Below are positions 18,261-28,006 of a stretch of 64,000 nucleotides of DNA, piece by piece. How positions within the stretch are numbered: position 1 is the stretch's first letter; every line of letters begins with the position of its first letter. Position numbers and translations under genes: made by a program. Below the pieces are notes generated by a model. It was not told the DNA's origin, did no database searches, and saw nothing but the letters and a program-made list of their open reading frames with translations. Source of the DNA: Herpetosiphon aurantiacus DSM 785 (GTDB lineage: Bacteria; Chloroflexota; Chloroflexia; Chloroflexales; Herpetosiphonaceae); the NCBI GenBank assembly GCA_000018565.1, contig CP000875.1:5967199-6031198 (forward strand), in the 5' to 3' direction.

Positions 18261-19295
18261 ATGACAGAAACTGCAACCGAAGGCCGTAAAATCGATCATG
18301 TTAATATTGTGATTAAAGAAGATGTCAACGCCAAAGGCATAACAACTGGCTTTGGGCGTTATCATTTTGAGCATGATGCCCTGCCAGAATTGGATATGCG
18401 CAGGATTGATTTGAGCACAACATTTTTGGGCAAGCAGCTCAAAGCACCATTTTTAATTAGCTCGATGACCGGTGGTGCTGCGCCAACTGAGAAAATTAAT
18501 TTACAATTGGCCGAAGCCGCTCAAGCCTTGGGCGTGGCAATGGGTGTTGGCTCGCAACGGGCAGCAATTTTCGACCCAAGTGTTGCTGCTTCGTATCAAG
18601 TGCGCCGCGTTGCACCTGATATTGCCTTGTTTGCCAATTTGGGCGCGGTGCAACTCAACTATGGCTATGGCGTTGAACAATGCCTACGCGCAGTTGATAT
18701 GATTCAAGCTGATGCGCTGATTTTGCATTTTAATGCGTTGCAAGAGGCCGTCCAGCCTGAAGGCGACACCAATTTTGCAGGCTTATTGCAAAAAGTTGAG
18801 GCAATCTGTCGTGCTTTGCCCGTGCCAGTTATCGCCAAGGAAGTTGGCAACGGCATTGGAGCCAAAACTGCCAAGCGTTTAGTTGAAGCTGGCGTGCAGG
18901 CGATCGATGTGGCGGGGGCTGGTGGCACAAGTTGGAGCGAAGTCGAACGCTTCCGCCATCGCACTCAGGCAGGCCAACGGATTGCTGCAACCTTCGCAGG
19001 TTGGGGTATTCCAACCACCGAGGCGATTAAGCAAGTGCGGGCAGCGTTGCCAAACATTGGGATTATTGGTTCTGGTGGATTGCGCAGCGGGCTAGATTTG
19101 GCCAAAGCGATTGCGCTCGGCGCTGATTTAGGCGCATCTGCTGCGCCAAATTTGTTGGCCCAAAACGATGGCGGCAGCGAAGCTGTCTACGAAGCTATTT
19201 TGGCAGTAATTGACGAATTGCGGATCAGCATGTTTTGCACTGGAGCGGCCAATCTGGCAGAATTACGCCAAACACCTTTATACTCGGTTGGCTAA
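18261..19295 (+). CDS. fni: Type 2 isopentenyl-diphosphate delta-isomerase
   Basis: 344 residues; the FMN- and NADPH-dependent isomerase converting IPP to DMAPP for isoprenoid synthesis (carotenoids, menaquinone side chain). The TIM-barrel motifs are clear: APFLISSMTGG, MGVGSQRAA, HFNALQEAVQPEGD (the Q and E of the active site), VIAKEVGNGIG, DVAGAGGTSW and GSGGLRSG. It follows the NYN gene at 12 nt and is followed 21 nt later by an acetyltransferase gene. Confidence 0.95.
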   Translation: MTETATEGRKIDHVNIVIKEDVNAKGITTGFGRYHFEHDALPELDMRRIDLSTTFLGKQLKAPFLISSMTGGAAPTEKINLQLAEAAQALGVAMGVGSQRAAIFDPSVAASYQVRRVAPDIALFANLGAVQLNYGYGVEQCLRAVDMIQADALILHFNALQEAVQPEGDTNFAGLLQKVEAICRALPVPVIAKEVGNGIGAKTAKRLVEAGVQAIDVAGAGGTSWSEVERFRHRTQAGQRIAATFAGWGIPTTEAIKQVRAALPNIGIIGSGGLRSGLDLAKAIALGADLGASAAPNLLAQNDGGSEAVYEAILAVIDELRISMFCTGAANLAELRQTPLYSVG

Positions 19296-19316
19296 GTTTT
19301 TCGAGAAAGTAGTTTC

Positions 19317-19826
19317 ATGAGTAAAACCTTGGATATTATCATTCGGGCTTTGGAGCCAGATGATTACCTTGACCTTGCAACCATATTTAGCGGGCCAAAT
19401 GTGCTTGATGGATCGTTGCATGTGCCGTTTCCTTCGCAGGATGTCTGGCGACGACGGGTGGAAAACCCCGATACCGAAACGCCGCGCTTGGTTGCCACAA
19501 TCGATGCCATGGTTGTTGGCATCATCAGTTTGGAGATTGGCGAGGGTCGGCGGCGACATGCTGGCGATTTGGAATTAGCGGTGCGCGACGATTATCAAGG
19601 CCGTGGGATTGGCGCAGCCTTGATGGCGGCCATGATCGATTTGGCCGAAAATTGGCTTGGCCTCAGTCGGCTTGAAATCGTCGTTTTTACCGATAACACG
19701 CCAGCGATCACGCTCTACAAGCGCTTTGATTTCGCGGTCGAAGGCACATTGCGCAACTATGCCTATCGTGGTGGCAAGCTCAGCGATGCTTATACCATGG
19801 CTCGTTTAGCGCCAACGTCTGCCTGA
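19317..19826 (+). CDS. GNAT-family N-acetyltransferase
   Basis: 169 residues with the acetyl-CoA-binding motif A (LAVRDDYQGRGIGAALMAA) and the following helix and strand (RLEIVVFTDNTPAITLYKRFDF). The GNAT fold transfers acetyl groups to amines. The overall pattern resembles the RimI/SpeG-like and antibiotic/amine acetyltransferase group, but the substrate cannot be told. The last gene of the short NYN-fni-GNAT run. Confidence 0.88.
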   Translation: MSKTLDIIIRALEPDDYLDLATIFSGPNVLDGSLHVPFPSQDVWRRRVENPDTETPRLVATIDAMVVGIISLEIGEGRRRHAGDLELAVRDDYQGRGIGAALMAAMIDLAENWLGLSRLEIVVFTDNTPAITLYKRFDFAVEGTLRNYAYRGGKLSDAYTMARLAPTSA

Positions 19827-19898
19827 TGTTCAACTGATGGTTAGCTGAAAAAGCCCCAAATTTTGCAACTTGGCAATCTGAGCATGGTAGAATACCCG

Positions 19899-19916
19899 AG
19901 GCGGCGCGAGCCGCCT
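19899..19916 (+). terminator. Short GNRA-loop hairpin ahead of the penicillin-binding protein gene
   Basis: AGGCGGC and GCCGCCT pair perfectly around a GCGA tetraloop and run into TTGTTGT. It may end transcription of the acetyltransferase gene. A TAGAAT sequence at 19888-19893 could instead be a -10 element, making this a leader hairpin. Confidence 0.4.
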
Positions 19917-19966
19917 TGTTGTATATATCCGGCGACCATAACACCATAAAGGGGTATGTGTCTACT

Positions 19967-22900
19967 ATGCGTCAAACTCGAAATGTAATCTCACGGCGAC
20001 AACGCCGCACTACACGATTTATTCCCTCACGGCTTGGCAATAAGCAAGCTCCACGCCCTATGGGCCGCCGCATTGTGCTGGCCTTTGTGGGCTTGTTGGT
20101 GGCTGGGCTCGTGCTCATGGGCGTGGCTGGGGTGGCCATGGCCGTTACCTACAACGGTATTGCCGCCAACCTCAAGCCACGGCTTGATCAAATTCATACC
20201 TATACGGCTTTTCAGCCATCAAAAATTTACGATCGCAATGGCACGCTGCTATATGAATTTGTTGGCGAAGGTCGGCGTACACCAGTTAAACTTGAAGAAG
20301 TTTCTAAGCATTTGATTAACGCGACGGTTGCCGCCGAAGATGCCTCGTTCTTCGAAAACTCTGGTGTGAACTATTTCAGTATTGCGCGGGCAACCTATGC
20401 CAACCTTACCCAGCAAAGTGTTGGGGCTGGCGGTGCTTCAACCATTACCCAGCAGGTTGTGCGCTTGATCGTACTGACCACCGAAGAGCGTCAAGATCCC
20501 AACGTCTATAGCCGCAAGGTCAAAGAAATTATCTTGGCCCAAGAGTTGAACACGGTTTATAGCAAAAACGAAATTCTCGAACTGTATCTGAACGAAATTC
20601 CCTATGGCAACTTGTCGTATGGCATTCAGGCCGCCGCCCAGAATTATTTCGGGGTTGATGCCAAAGATTTGGATATTGCTCAATCGTCGTTGCTCGGCGG
20701 GATTCCCCAATTGCCCACGACCTATAACCCCATGCCGTGGCTCGACGATAATTTGCTGCTCAAAGGAATTAAATTACCCAAAGATGTTTGGATTGATCCG
20801 CTCTACGATTTGAGCAATGACATCAAAGGCGAGATTGCCCCACCCAAAGGTCGCCAAATCGAAGTGCTGCGCCAAATGGTCAAAAACAATTATTTGACTG
20901 AACGCGAAGCGCGAGCAGCAGTGGCTAAAGATTTACAGTTTGCCAAGCCTGAAGTCAGTTTATTAGCACCACACTTTGTCTTTTATGTCAAAGATTATTT
21001 GCAACAACGCTATGGGGCTGAGGTGGTTTCAAATGGTGGTCTCAGCATCACCACCACCCTCGATTTGGAAACCCAAAATCTAGCCCAAACCATCGCCTAT
21101 ACTCGTATTCAAGAACTTAACGCCGATAATCGCAATATTCACAATGCTGCGGTGGTGGTGATGCAGCCCAACACTGGCCAAATTTTGGGCATGGTTGGCT
21201 CGATTGGCTATGATCTTTCCGAAACCACCACAACCCCCGGCGAAGAGGGCAACGTGCTTGATGGCAAAGTCAATGTCACCACTGCTTTGCGCCAACCAGG
21301 CTCGGCTTTGAAACCATTCACCTATCTTTCGGGGATGGAGCAATATGTGGCGACCGACGGCGCACGCGGGATCACCCCTGCCAGTGTGTTGTGGGATGTG
21401 CCAACGATTTTCAACCCACGCGGGGTCAAATACGAACCACAAAACTTCGATAATCAATTTCATGGGCCATTACGGGCACGCACTGCAGTTGCCAACTCGC
21501 TGAATATTCCAGCAGTCAAGGGCTTGAAGGCTGCTGGCATTCCCGAAACCCTTGATCTATTGCATCGTTTGGGCATTTCGCCGAATGTTTTGGCTAACGA
21601 CCCAGGCTATTATGGCTTGGCGCTGACCCTTGGTGGTGGCGAAGTTACCCCATTGGATTTGGCGACAGCCTACAATACGGTTGCCAGCGGTGGTCGCTAT
21701 TTTGCGCCAACCCCAATTCTCAAAATTACCGATGCTCGTGGCAAAACCTTGGAAGAATTCAAGCCCACGCCATTGGCCAACCCCGAAAGCGATGCGGTCA
21801 GCGATACTAGCAAGTGTGTGATTCCTGAAGGCGAGGATTATCAATTGGGTGCGCGAGTTCCCAATGGAACCCAATGTGTTGATGGTCGCTTGAACTACAT
21901 CATCACCAACATGATCAGCGATAACGAAGCACGTCGCCCAATCTTCGGTCTGAATAGCATTTTGAAGCTCTCGCAACCATCAGCGGTCAAAACTGGGACG
22001 ACCAACGACTTCCGCGATGCATGGGCTTCGGGCTTCACGCCATTCGTTACCGTTACAGTCTGGACGGGCAATAACAATAACGAACAAACCGCCCAAGTTG
22101 AAAGTACCCAAGGCGGTGGCGTGATTTGGGCTCGCACGATGGAAGCCATTTTTGCCAATGAACAGATCATGAATCGCTTGGCAGGCTTCTATGGTGGCAT
22201 CGAAAATATGCCCCAAAGCTTCGAAAAATCGTATCCCGGGGTCTATCGCGAGAGCATTTGTGAAATTCCCGGGCCATTCGGTGGTCGCACCGACGAGCTG
22301 TTTATTGATGGCTTGGATGCTGGCGGTAAGTGCGATCTCTACGAAAAAGTCTCGGTTGTGCGGCTAACCGTCACCGATGCTGAGGGCAAAGAAACCACGA
22401 CCTACTGCCGCCCAGTCGAAGGTGCTGAGTATCCCGAAGGCGCAATTTCATCAATTTATGTTTGGAAGTTGCCCGAAAGCAATGATGACGAACGGATCGA
22501 TCTCAGCAAATGGAAGGGCTATACATCGGATCGTGGCAATAGTGGCAACGACGAAGATGAGCCAGTGGCGCTTGATCCGGATAAGTTGCCTGGCTGCGAT
22601 ACGATTGCTCCAACCCCAACTCCAGGCACACCAACGCCTGATCCATTGACCCCAACCGTACCAGTGCTGGGGCCAGGTCAAGTTTTGATGCCTAATTTGG
22701 TTGGCTATGGCGAAAATCAAGCTCGCCAACAGTTGATGAGCTTAGGCTTTGCGCCTGATAAGATTGTGGTCGATTATCAAGGCCGCGATCGACTTGGGCC
22801 AGTTTTTGATCAATATCCAGCCTATGCTGTGGTCAGTAGCCTGCCCGGGGTTGGCTCGGTGGTTGATCTGAATACTGTGATTATTTTGGGCATTCGCTCG

Positions 22901-23080
22901 CCTGATGGCAGCCAGCCAACCACGGCTCCACCAGTAACAGGCCAACCAACGACGGCTCCGCCGCCAGTTAACCCAACTCCGGCATTACCATTGCCGACGA
23001 CGATTATTATTCAGCCGTCGCCAGTTGAGCCATCGCCTGTGCCTGAACAACCCCAACCAACTCCAGTGGTAACACCCTAA
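19967..23080 (+). CDS. Class A penicillin-binding protein (glycosyltransferase/transpeptidase) with a PASTA domain
   Basis: 1037 residues. A basic cytoplasmic start and one membrane helix (about residues 28-55) precede the GT51 glycosyltransferase domain (VAAEDASFFENSGVN, GGASTITQQ). The transpeptidase domain has SxxK in GSALKPF, SxN in ANSLNIP and KTG in VKTGTTNDF. A PASTA domain follows (VLMPNLVGYGENQARQQL), then a long Pro/Thr tail. It polymerises and cross-links peptidoglycan. The frame extends to 19916, but ATG 19967 begins the natural N-terminus; an upstream GTG at 19958 is an alternative. The PASTA domain suggests muropeptide or wall sensing. Confidence 0.93.
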   Translation: MRQTRNVISRRQRRTTRFIPSRLGNKQAPRPMGRRIVLAFVGLLVAGLVLMGVAGVAMAVTYNGIAANLKPRLDQIHTYTAFQPSKIYDRNGTLLYEFVGEGRRTPVKLEEVSKHLINATVAAEDASFFENSGVNYFSIARATYANLTQQSVGAGGASTITQQVVRLIVLTTEERQDPNVYSRKVKEIILAQELNTVYSKNEILELYLNEIPYGNLSYGIQAAAQNYFGVDAKDLDIAQSSLLGGIPQLPTTYNPMPWLDDNLLLKGIKLPKDVWIDPLYDLSNDIKGEIAPPKGRQIEVLRQMVKNNYLTEREARAAVAKDLQFAKPEVSLLAPHFVFYVKDYLQQRYGAEVVSNGGLSITTTLDLETQNLAQTIAYTRIQELNADNRNIHNAAVVVMQPNTGQILGMVGSIGYDLSETTTTPGEEGNVLDGKVNVTTALRQPGSALKPFTYLSGMEQYVATDGARGITPASVLWDVPTIFNPRGVKYEPQNFDNQFHGPLRARTAVANSLNIPAVKGLKAAGIPETLDLLHRLGISPNVLANDPGYYGLALTLGGGEVTPLDLATAYNTVASGGRYFAPTPILKITDARGKTLEEFKPTPLANPESDAVSDTSKCVIPEGEDYQLGARVPNGTQCVDGRLNYIITNMISDNEARRPIFGLNSILKLSQPSAVKTGTTNDFRDAWASGFTPFVTVTVWTGNNNNEQTAQVESTQGGGVIWARTMEAIFANEQIMNRLAGFYGGIENMPQSFEKSYPGVYRESICEIPGPFGGRTDELFIDGLDAGGKCDLYEKVSVVRLTVTDAEGKETTTYCRPVEGAEYPEGAISSIYVWKLPESNDDERIDLSKWKGYTSDRGNSGNDEDEPVALDPDKLPGCDTIAPTPTPGTPTPDPLTPTVPVLGPGQVLMPNLVGYGENQARQQLMSLGFAPDKIVVDYQGRDRLGPVFDQYPAYAVVSSLPGVGSVVDLNTVIILGIRSPDGSQPTTAPPVTGQPTTAPPPVNPTPALPLPTTIIIQPSPVEPSPVPEQPQPTPVVTP

Positions 23081-23090
23081 ATTTCGTGAT

Positions 23091-23120
23091 CGAGCGCTTG
23101 TTGACAACGACAAGCGCTCG
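23091..23120 (+). terminator. Stem-loop after the penicillin-binding protein gene
   Basis: CGAGCGCTTGT (23091-23101) pairs perfectly with ACAAGCGCTCG (23110-23120). Only a weak T-run (GCGTTTGG) follows. Its position 10 nt after the stop codon supports a terminator or a 3'-end stabilising role. Confidence 0.6.
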
Positions 23121-23194
23121 GCGTTTGGCATGTCGTGGCATAATGCCCTATAATGCCCGCGAATGAGCAGGCTCTAATGGCCTGAGGAGCGATC

Positions 23195-23962
23195 ATGAAC
23201 ATTTTGCTTTCCAATGATGACGGTGTACATAGCCCAGGCTTATTGGCGCTGAAATGCCAACTTGAGCAGCTGGGCTGTGTGACCGTGGTTGCGCCAGAGC
23301 GCAATTGGAGCGCAGGTAGTCATAGTCGCACCTTATTTGCCCCACTGCGGGTCAACGAAGTTCAGCTTGCTGATGGTAGCCCCGCCCTCGCCTGTGATGG
23401 CTCGCCTGCCGATTGTGTTGGGCTGGCGCTGCTCGGCGTAATGGATCATCGGCCTGATTTGGTGGTTTCGGGGATCAATCTTGGAGCCAATCTCGGCCAC
23501 GATGTCTTGTATTCGGGCACGGTGGCGGCGGCCATGGAAGGCCTTGTGGTTGGCATTCGCTCGATTGCGGTTTCGCTGGTTGATGGCTACAAGCCTGGCA
23601 GCGATTTTAGCGTAGCTGCCGATTGGGCTCGTCGCATCGCCGCCACCGCCATGGAACTGCAATTGCCCAGCGATATTTTGTTGAATGTAAATGTGCCGCA
23701 AGGCTCGGCAGAAATTGTCAACGATGCCAAAGTTACTCGTTTGGGACATCGGATTTATCGTGATGAATTGATTAAGCGGCTTGATCCACGGGGCCGCCCC
23801 TATTATTGGGTTGGTGGAGCCGCGCCTGATGGCAAGCCCGATGATGGAACCGATTTTGGCGCAGTGGCCAACAACCATGTTTCAATTACGCCGCTGCATT
23901 TCGATATGACCAACCTTGATTGGGTGCAACGATTAAGTACTGCGATATGGAATAACGCTTAA
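23195..23962 (+). CDS. surE: 5'/3'-nucleotidase SurE
   Basis: 255 residues; a metal-dependent survival phosphatase acting on nucleoside monophosphates. The N-terminal metal-binding motif LLSNDDGVHSPGL is intact. VVAPERNWSAGSHSRT, VSGINLGANLGHDVLYSGTV and the Tyr/Arg-rich C-terminal part complete the family pattern. The ATG is preceded by GAGGAGCGATC-type spacing. The next gene starts at the base directly after its stop codon, so the two are translated from one transcript. Confidence 0.94.
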   Translation: MNILLSNDDGVHSPGLLALKCQLEQLGCVTVVAPERNWSAGSHSRTLFAPLRVNEVQLADGSPALACDGSPADCVGLALLGVMDHRPDLVVSGINLGANLGHDVLYSGTVAAAMEGLVVGIRSIAVSLVDGYKPGSDFSVAADWARRIAATAMELQLPSDILLNVNVPQGSAEIVNDAKVTRLGHRIYRDELIKRLDPRGRPYYWVGGAAPDGKPDDGTDFGAVANNHVSITPLHFDMTNLDWVQRLSTAIWNNA

Positions 23963-26554
23963 ATGTCACGTTATAAATTACAAACGTATCAATTTGGAAT
24001 TGTCAACGGCTTGCGCCAAGATGTTAGCGATCGCATTAATAGTGCGATGCCCAATAATTTATTTGCACCTGAGGCTCGCAAAGGCCATTTGTTTGTATTA
24101 ACCGATGCAGTTAATGAAGGTGCACGCGGCAAAGAAGCCTGCGATCTGGTAACCCAAACCATCATCAAAGCATTTTATGCCGATACCTCATTTAGTATTA
24201 CTTCAGGTTTGCGCAATGCCTTGAAAACTGCTAATACGGCGTTGTATGAGTTTAATTTCAAGGCCGCGCATCACCAAAAAACTGCGGTTGGTTGTACATG
24301 TGCGGTGTTGCGCAACAACGATTTGTATATTGCTCAAGTTCAGCCAACTCAAGCCTATATTGCTCATCGCGGCCAATTACGGGCGTTGCCAACCAATCCA
24401 TCGTGGCAAGGCAACGTCAGTAGCTCAACAATTATGCCGCCCAACGCGCTTGGCACCAGCCTTTTCAGCGAACCAGAAATGTTTCGCAACGTGGTTGAGG
24501 CTGGCGATATGTTGGTGCTCTGTTCGAGCCGTTTGGCGCGGGTGTTAGGTCGGGCTGATGCTGAACGCATGTTTTGTCTTTCCGAGGCAGCGGCTTCGCT
24601 GGAAGAATTGTATGCCATTACGCGACGCAATAATTTAAATGAAGCCCACGTTGCGCTGATTGATATGCTGCCGTTTGTTGACCCAAACAGTGAATTGCTC
24701 TCGGCTGAAGGTTTGGCCGAACGCGGCAAGGCTGCGGCCAGCGTGGTTGGCGAATGGATCAGCGATGTAACGGCCAATGCGGCTTTGATGGTGCGCCGCG
24801 ATAAAGATGATGAAAACGGCGAACCAAGTTCAGCAATCGACGAACTGCCGCCAATGCCTGCCGAACTTGAAGAAGTTGACCCACGCGATATGGGCTGGCT
24901 CAACGAGCGCCCGCGCTATCGCCCCCGCAGCTTGCGCGATGCAGAGCAATGGCTGCCTAGCTCATATTTAGGCGAAACCAGCATGGTCGCGGCAATTCAG
25001 GCCGCCAGCAGTGCTCCCAGCATCGATTTGACCGACATGGAGCCGTTGCCAATTGATTTTGCCGCCGTGCCCGTGCCACAGCGTGATCCAGTTGTGCCGT
25101 TGACTGGCTGGCAAAAATTTACTGCGCCGTTTCGCTATTTGCTCGCAGCAATTGTGACCTTTATTGCCAATTTCGGACGCAGTAGCCGCCCGATTGCCCC
25201 ACCACTACCGCGCTTTGCTCAAGCCCGTGGCGGCGATTTGTCGTATCGGCGTTCGCGACGGCGCAACATCCCATGGACGTTAATTGCACTTTTGATTGTG
25301 TTAGTTGGTGGCGGTTGGTTCTATGTACAAGATCGCCGCTTGCAAAATACCGAAGCCGCTTATCAAGATAGTTTGAATGTAGCTAATGCCAAATTTGACG
25401 CCGCCGTTCGTGCGACCGATGATCGTGCCGCCTTGGAAGAATTAGGCGAACTTGATACCCATCTCGAAACCTTGGGTAGCGACCAGGGCTATATGAGCAA
25501 CCCAACCCGCAAAGCCGATTATCTGGCCTTGCGCAAAAAATCCGATAATTTGCGGGCGAGCATTGATCGCACCTCGTTCTTGACCGATCTTAAACTGGTG
25601 ACGACCATGCCAACCAGCGACACGATTGGCAAATTGATTGTCACGCCCAATACAGGCAAGAACGATCTCTATTTTATTGGCACTGAAAATGGCACGCTCT
25701 ACAGCTACAGCGAAGGCAGTAGCAGCCCGCCGATCAGCTTATTAAAAGATGGCGATGAAATTGCCGGATTGCCAGCAGCGCCAATTCGCAGCGTCATGTT
25801 GCGCGAAGGCGAGCTAGCAGCGATCGATGCCCCGCCGAACCTTAATGCTCAATCGAACATTTATTTCTACTTGAGCGATACCAAAACCTGGGTTTCGCGC
25901 ACAATTCAAGGCAGCGAACTTTGGACGCGTCAACCATTCCCTGATATCGAGACCTACGGCGGTGGCTTGTATGTCTACGATTTGGGGCGAACTGATAGCG
26001 CCACTGCTGGCGAGATTTTGCGCTATCGCTCCGGCGAATTTGCCAACTTGCCCGAAAATTGGATCACCACATCAACTGGCGATTTCAACACCAAATCTGT
26101 GGTTGATGTGGCGATTGACGGGCGGATTTATATGCTCCAACCTGATGGCACAGTTGGTATTTTCGAGGGCGGAGCGTTGATCGATACCGTCACAGTGCCA
26201 GCGCTTGATCCACCATTACGTGCTCGACGATTGTTCGTTGAGCAAGAAGTGAGTGCTGAAACCTTCCGCGACAATCAAGGCAATTTCTTCATCGTCGATG
26301 CAGTCAATCAGCGCATCGTCGAGGTCAATCGCCAAGGCGAGATTGTGCAACAACTCAAAATGCCGAGCACGAGCACGATCAAGCTGGAATTGCTCAACGA
26401 TGTTGCTGTGATTGGCAGCGGCTCCAGCAAAATGCTCTATCTGGCCAACAGCAATCGAATCTATTCGATGGTGTTGCCATCGCCGCCGCCACCACGCGAA
26501 AGCCTGGGCGGCACAACCACAACACCAACGGTTCAAATTACACCAACACCATAA
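23963..26554 (+). CDS. Pseudo-PP2C phosphatase domain fused to a membrane helix and propeller-like ectodomain
   Basis: 863 residues, not a named family to my knowledge. Residues 1 to about 245 follow the PP2C fold step by step, but metal-site positions have changed. LTDAVNEGARGKEAC replaces the usual DGMGG segment, QVQPTQAYIAHRG replaces VGDSRAYLLRDG, and LVLCSSRLARVL replaces LLCSDGL. Phosphatase activity is therefore unlikely. A polar linker (245-430) leads to one membrane helix (about 436-455), then an outer region of about 400 residues with repeated beta-strand blocks resembling an NHL-type propeller, and a Thr/Pro tail. The helix orientation is inferred. It directly follows surE and precedes ychF. 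Confidence 0.65.
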   Translation: MSRYKLQTYQFGIVNGLRQDVSDRINSAMPNNLFAPEARKGHLFVLTDAVNEGARGKEACDLVTQTIIKAFYADTSFSITSGLRNALKTANTALYEFNFKAAHHQKTAVGCTCAVLRNNDLYIAQVQPTQAYIAHRGQLRALPTNPSWQGNVSSSTIMPPNALGTSLFSEPEMFRNVVEAGDMLVLCSSRLARVLGRADAERMFCLSEAAASLEELYAITRRNNLNEAHVALIDMLPFVDPNSELLSAEGLAERGKAAASVVGEWISDVTANAALMVRRDKDDENGEPSSAIDELPPMPAELEEVDPRDMGWLNERPRYRPRSLRDAEQWLPSSYLGETSMVAAIQAASSAPSIDLTDMEPLPIDFAAVPVPQRDPVVPLTGWQKFTAPFRYLLAAIVTFIANFGRSSRPIAPPLPRFAQARGGDLSYRRSRRRNIPWTLIALLIVLVGGGWFYVQDRRLQNTEAAYQDSLNVANAKFDAAVRATDDRAALEELGELDTHLETLGSDQGYMSNPTRKADYLALRKKSDNLRASIDRTSFLTDLKLVTTMPTSDTIGKLIVTPNTGKNDLYFIGTENGTLYSYSEGSSSPPISLLKDGDEIAGLPAAPIRSVMLREGELAAIDAPPNLNAQSNIYFYLSDTKTWVSRTIQGSELWTRQPFPDIETYGGGLYVYDLGRTDSATAGEILRYRSGEFANLPENWITTSTGDFNTKSVVDVAIDGRIYMLQPDGTVGIFEGGALIDTVTVPALDPPLRARRLFVEQEVSAETFRDNQGNFFIVDAVNQRIVEVNRQGEIVQQLKMPSTSTIKLELLNDVAVIGSGSSKMLYLANSNRIYSMVLPSPPPPRESLGGTTTTPTVQITPTP

Positions 26555-26567
26555 ATAAAGGGGTTTC

Positions 26568-27650
26568 ATGAAAATCGGGATTATTGGTTTACCCAACAGC
26601 GGCAAAACCACAGTTTTTAATGCATTAACCCGCAATACGGCAGAAACAAATGCCTATTCATCGGGCCAAATCGAGCCAAATATCGCCATGGTCAAAGTGC
26701 CCGACGAGCGGCTTGATGCCTTGGCCAAAATGTACAAGCCCAAAAAACTCACGCCAGCCGATGTTCAATATATCGACGTGGCCGGGATGAGTGGCAATGC
26801 CCACGAAAGCGGCGGCTTGAACCCACAGTTTCTGAATTACATCAGCCAAGTTGATGCCTTGTTGCATGTGGTGCGAGCATTTGAAGATGAAGGCGTGCCG
26901 CATCCCCAAGATAGCGTCAATGCTGCCCGCGACCTAGCCTCGGTCGATATGGAGTTGATGTTCTCGGATATGGCGATTATCGAGCGGCGTTTGAGCCGTT
27001 TGCGCGGCGAAGTGACCAAAATGGTCGGCAAAGACCGCGAAGTGCGCCTGATGGAACTCAACGCGCTCGAACGCTTATACACTGGTCTCGAACAAGATGT
27101 GCCGATTCGCGCCCAAGAATTGAGCGAAGAAGAAGCCAAAGTGCTGCGCGGCTTCCAATTTCTGAGTGGCAAACCCATGTTGGTGGTGGTTAACATCGAC
27201 GAAAAGCAACTCAAAACGCCGCCAGTCTTGGCCTACGACAAGCCCAAAACCGCAATTGTGACCTTGGCAGGCAAAGTTGAAGCCGAATTGGCTCAGCTCG
27301 AAGATGAAGATGCCCAAATGTTTATGGACGATTTAGGCATTACTGAGCCAGCCCGCGATCGCGTGATCAAAGCTTCGTATACCATGATGGGCTTGATCAG
27401 CTTCTTGACCGCAGGCGACGACGAAGTGCGAGCTTGGACGATTCGCCAAGGCATCGGTGCGGCTGAAGCGGCTGGCACGATTCACTCCGACTTGCAACGC
27501 GGCTTTATTCGCGCCGAAATCGTGGCCTTCGACGATTTGATGAAAGCTGGCGATATGGCTGCTGCCAAAAAAGCGGGCACAGTACGGCTCGAAGGCAAAA
27601 CCTACATCGTCAAAGATGGTGATATCGCCCACTTCTTGTTCAACGTGTAA
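26568..27650 (+). CDS. ychF: Redox-regulated ATPase/GTPase YchF (OLA1 type)
   Basis: 360 residues. A TRAFAC-class P-loop protein with Walker A in GLPNSGKTTVFNALT, switch region DVAGMSGNAHESGGLNPQFLNYI and a NxxE-type base-recognition segment (VVVNIDEKQL). The C-terminal TGS domain is present. The family binds ATP better than GTP and associates with ribosomes. The gene starts 14 nt after the pseudo-PP2C stop. Confidence 0.93.
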   Translation: MKIGIIGLPNSGKTTVFNALTRNTAETNAYSSGQIEPNIAMVKVPDERLDALAKMYKPKKLTPADVQYIDVAGMSGNAHESGGLNPQFLNYISQVDALLHVVRAFEDEGVPHPQDSVNAARDLASVDMELMFSDMAIIERRLSRLRGEVTKMVGKDREVRLMELNALERLYTGLEQDVPIRAQELSEEEAKVLRGFQFLSGKPMLVVVNIDEKQLKTPPVLAYDKPKTAIVTLAGKVEAELAQLEDEDAQMFMDDLGITEPARDRVIKASYTMMGLISFLTAGDDEVRAWTIRQGIGAAEAAGTIHSDLQRGFIRAEIVAFDDLMKAGDMAAAKKAGTVRLEGKTYIVKDGDIAHFLFNV

Positions 27651-27663
27651 GGTCTTTTAAGCT

Positions 27664-27705
27664 CCCTCACCCCCGACCCCTCTCCCACTGCGGCGGGCGA
27701 GGGGC
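27664..27705. repeat. Dispersed GC-rich repeat R1, half-length copy 2
   Basis: It starts CCCTCACCCCC and continues through CCCTCTCCCACTGCGG to a GAGGGGCG end, then the shared flank TTCTAATGGTCATGAT. The same half-element form occurs near 57900 and at the insertion-sequence target (61674 and 63016). Confidence 0.7.
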
Positions 27706-27836
27706 GTTCTAATGGTCATGATCGCCTGTTCGGCGAGAGCAGGGTTCTAGAGGTCTTAACAAGGGTCAGTTTCCGCAGCGAACCACGAATGCATGGGTTC
27801 ATCAGTGAATGCTTGCATCCCACTGATTGCCCTTGA

Positions 27837-27901
27837 GGGGGTGCAGGGGGATTAAAGCCCCCGGCGTTTCCCGCCTTGAGGCGGGACGGAAGGGTGGTGA
27901 T
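27837..27901. repeat. Palindromic repeat R5, left copy
   Basis: It contains two hairpins: GGGGG-ATTAAAG-CCCCC and CCCGCC-TTGA-GGCGGG. Its last 38 bp (27864-27901) are identical to 29694-29731, in the same orientation, on the other side of the leucine-rich repeat gene. Confidence 0.85.
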
Positions 27902-27972
27902 CACGAATAAGAGTTAAAACCTACCCTTGTAAGGGGCTTGGGGTCAGGGCATGACAATAATCAATGAGATTA

Positions 27973-28006
27973 AACCACCACTTCTTGAAACTAAGGAGTG
28001 GTGGTT
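27973..28006 (+). terminator. Hairpin immediately upstream of the leucine-rich repeat gene
   Basis: AACCACCACTTCTT and AAGGAGTGGTGGTT pair with one mismatch around a 6-nt loop, then AGTTT follows. It sits 6 nt before the ribosome site (AAGGAG, 28012-28017). It could stop read-through from ychF or act as a leader structure. Confidence 0.45.

Noticed and set aside
27716-27904. Short minus-strand frame containing TTLPSRLKAGNAGG
   Set aside because: The same peptide appears at 29612-29812 because both frames read through the R5 hairpin repeat; it has no ribosome site and no protein-like context.
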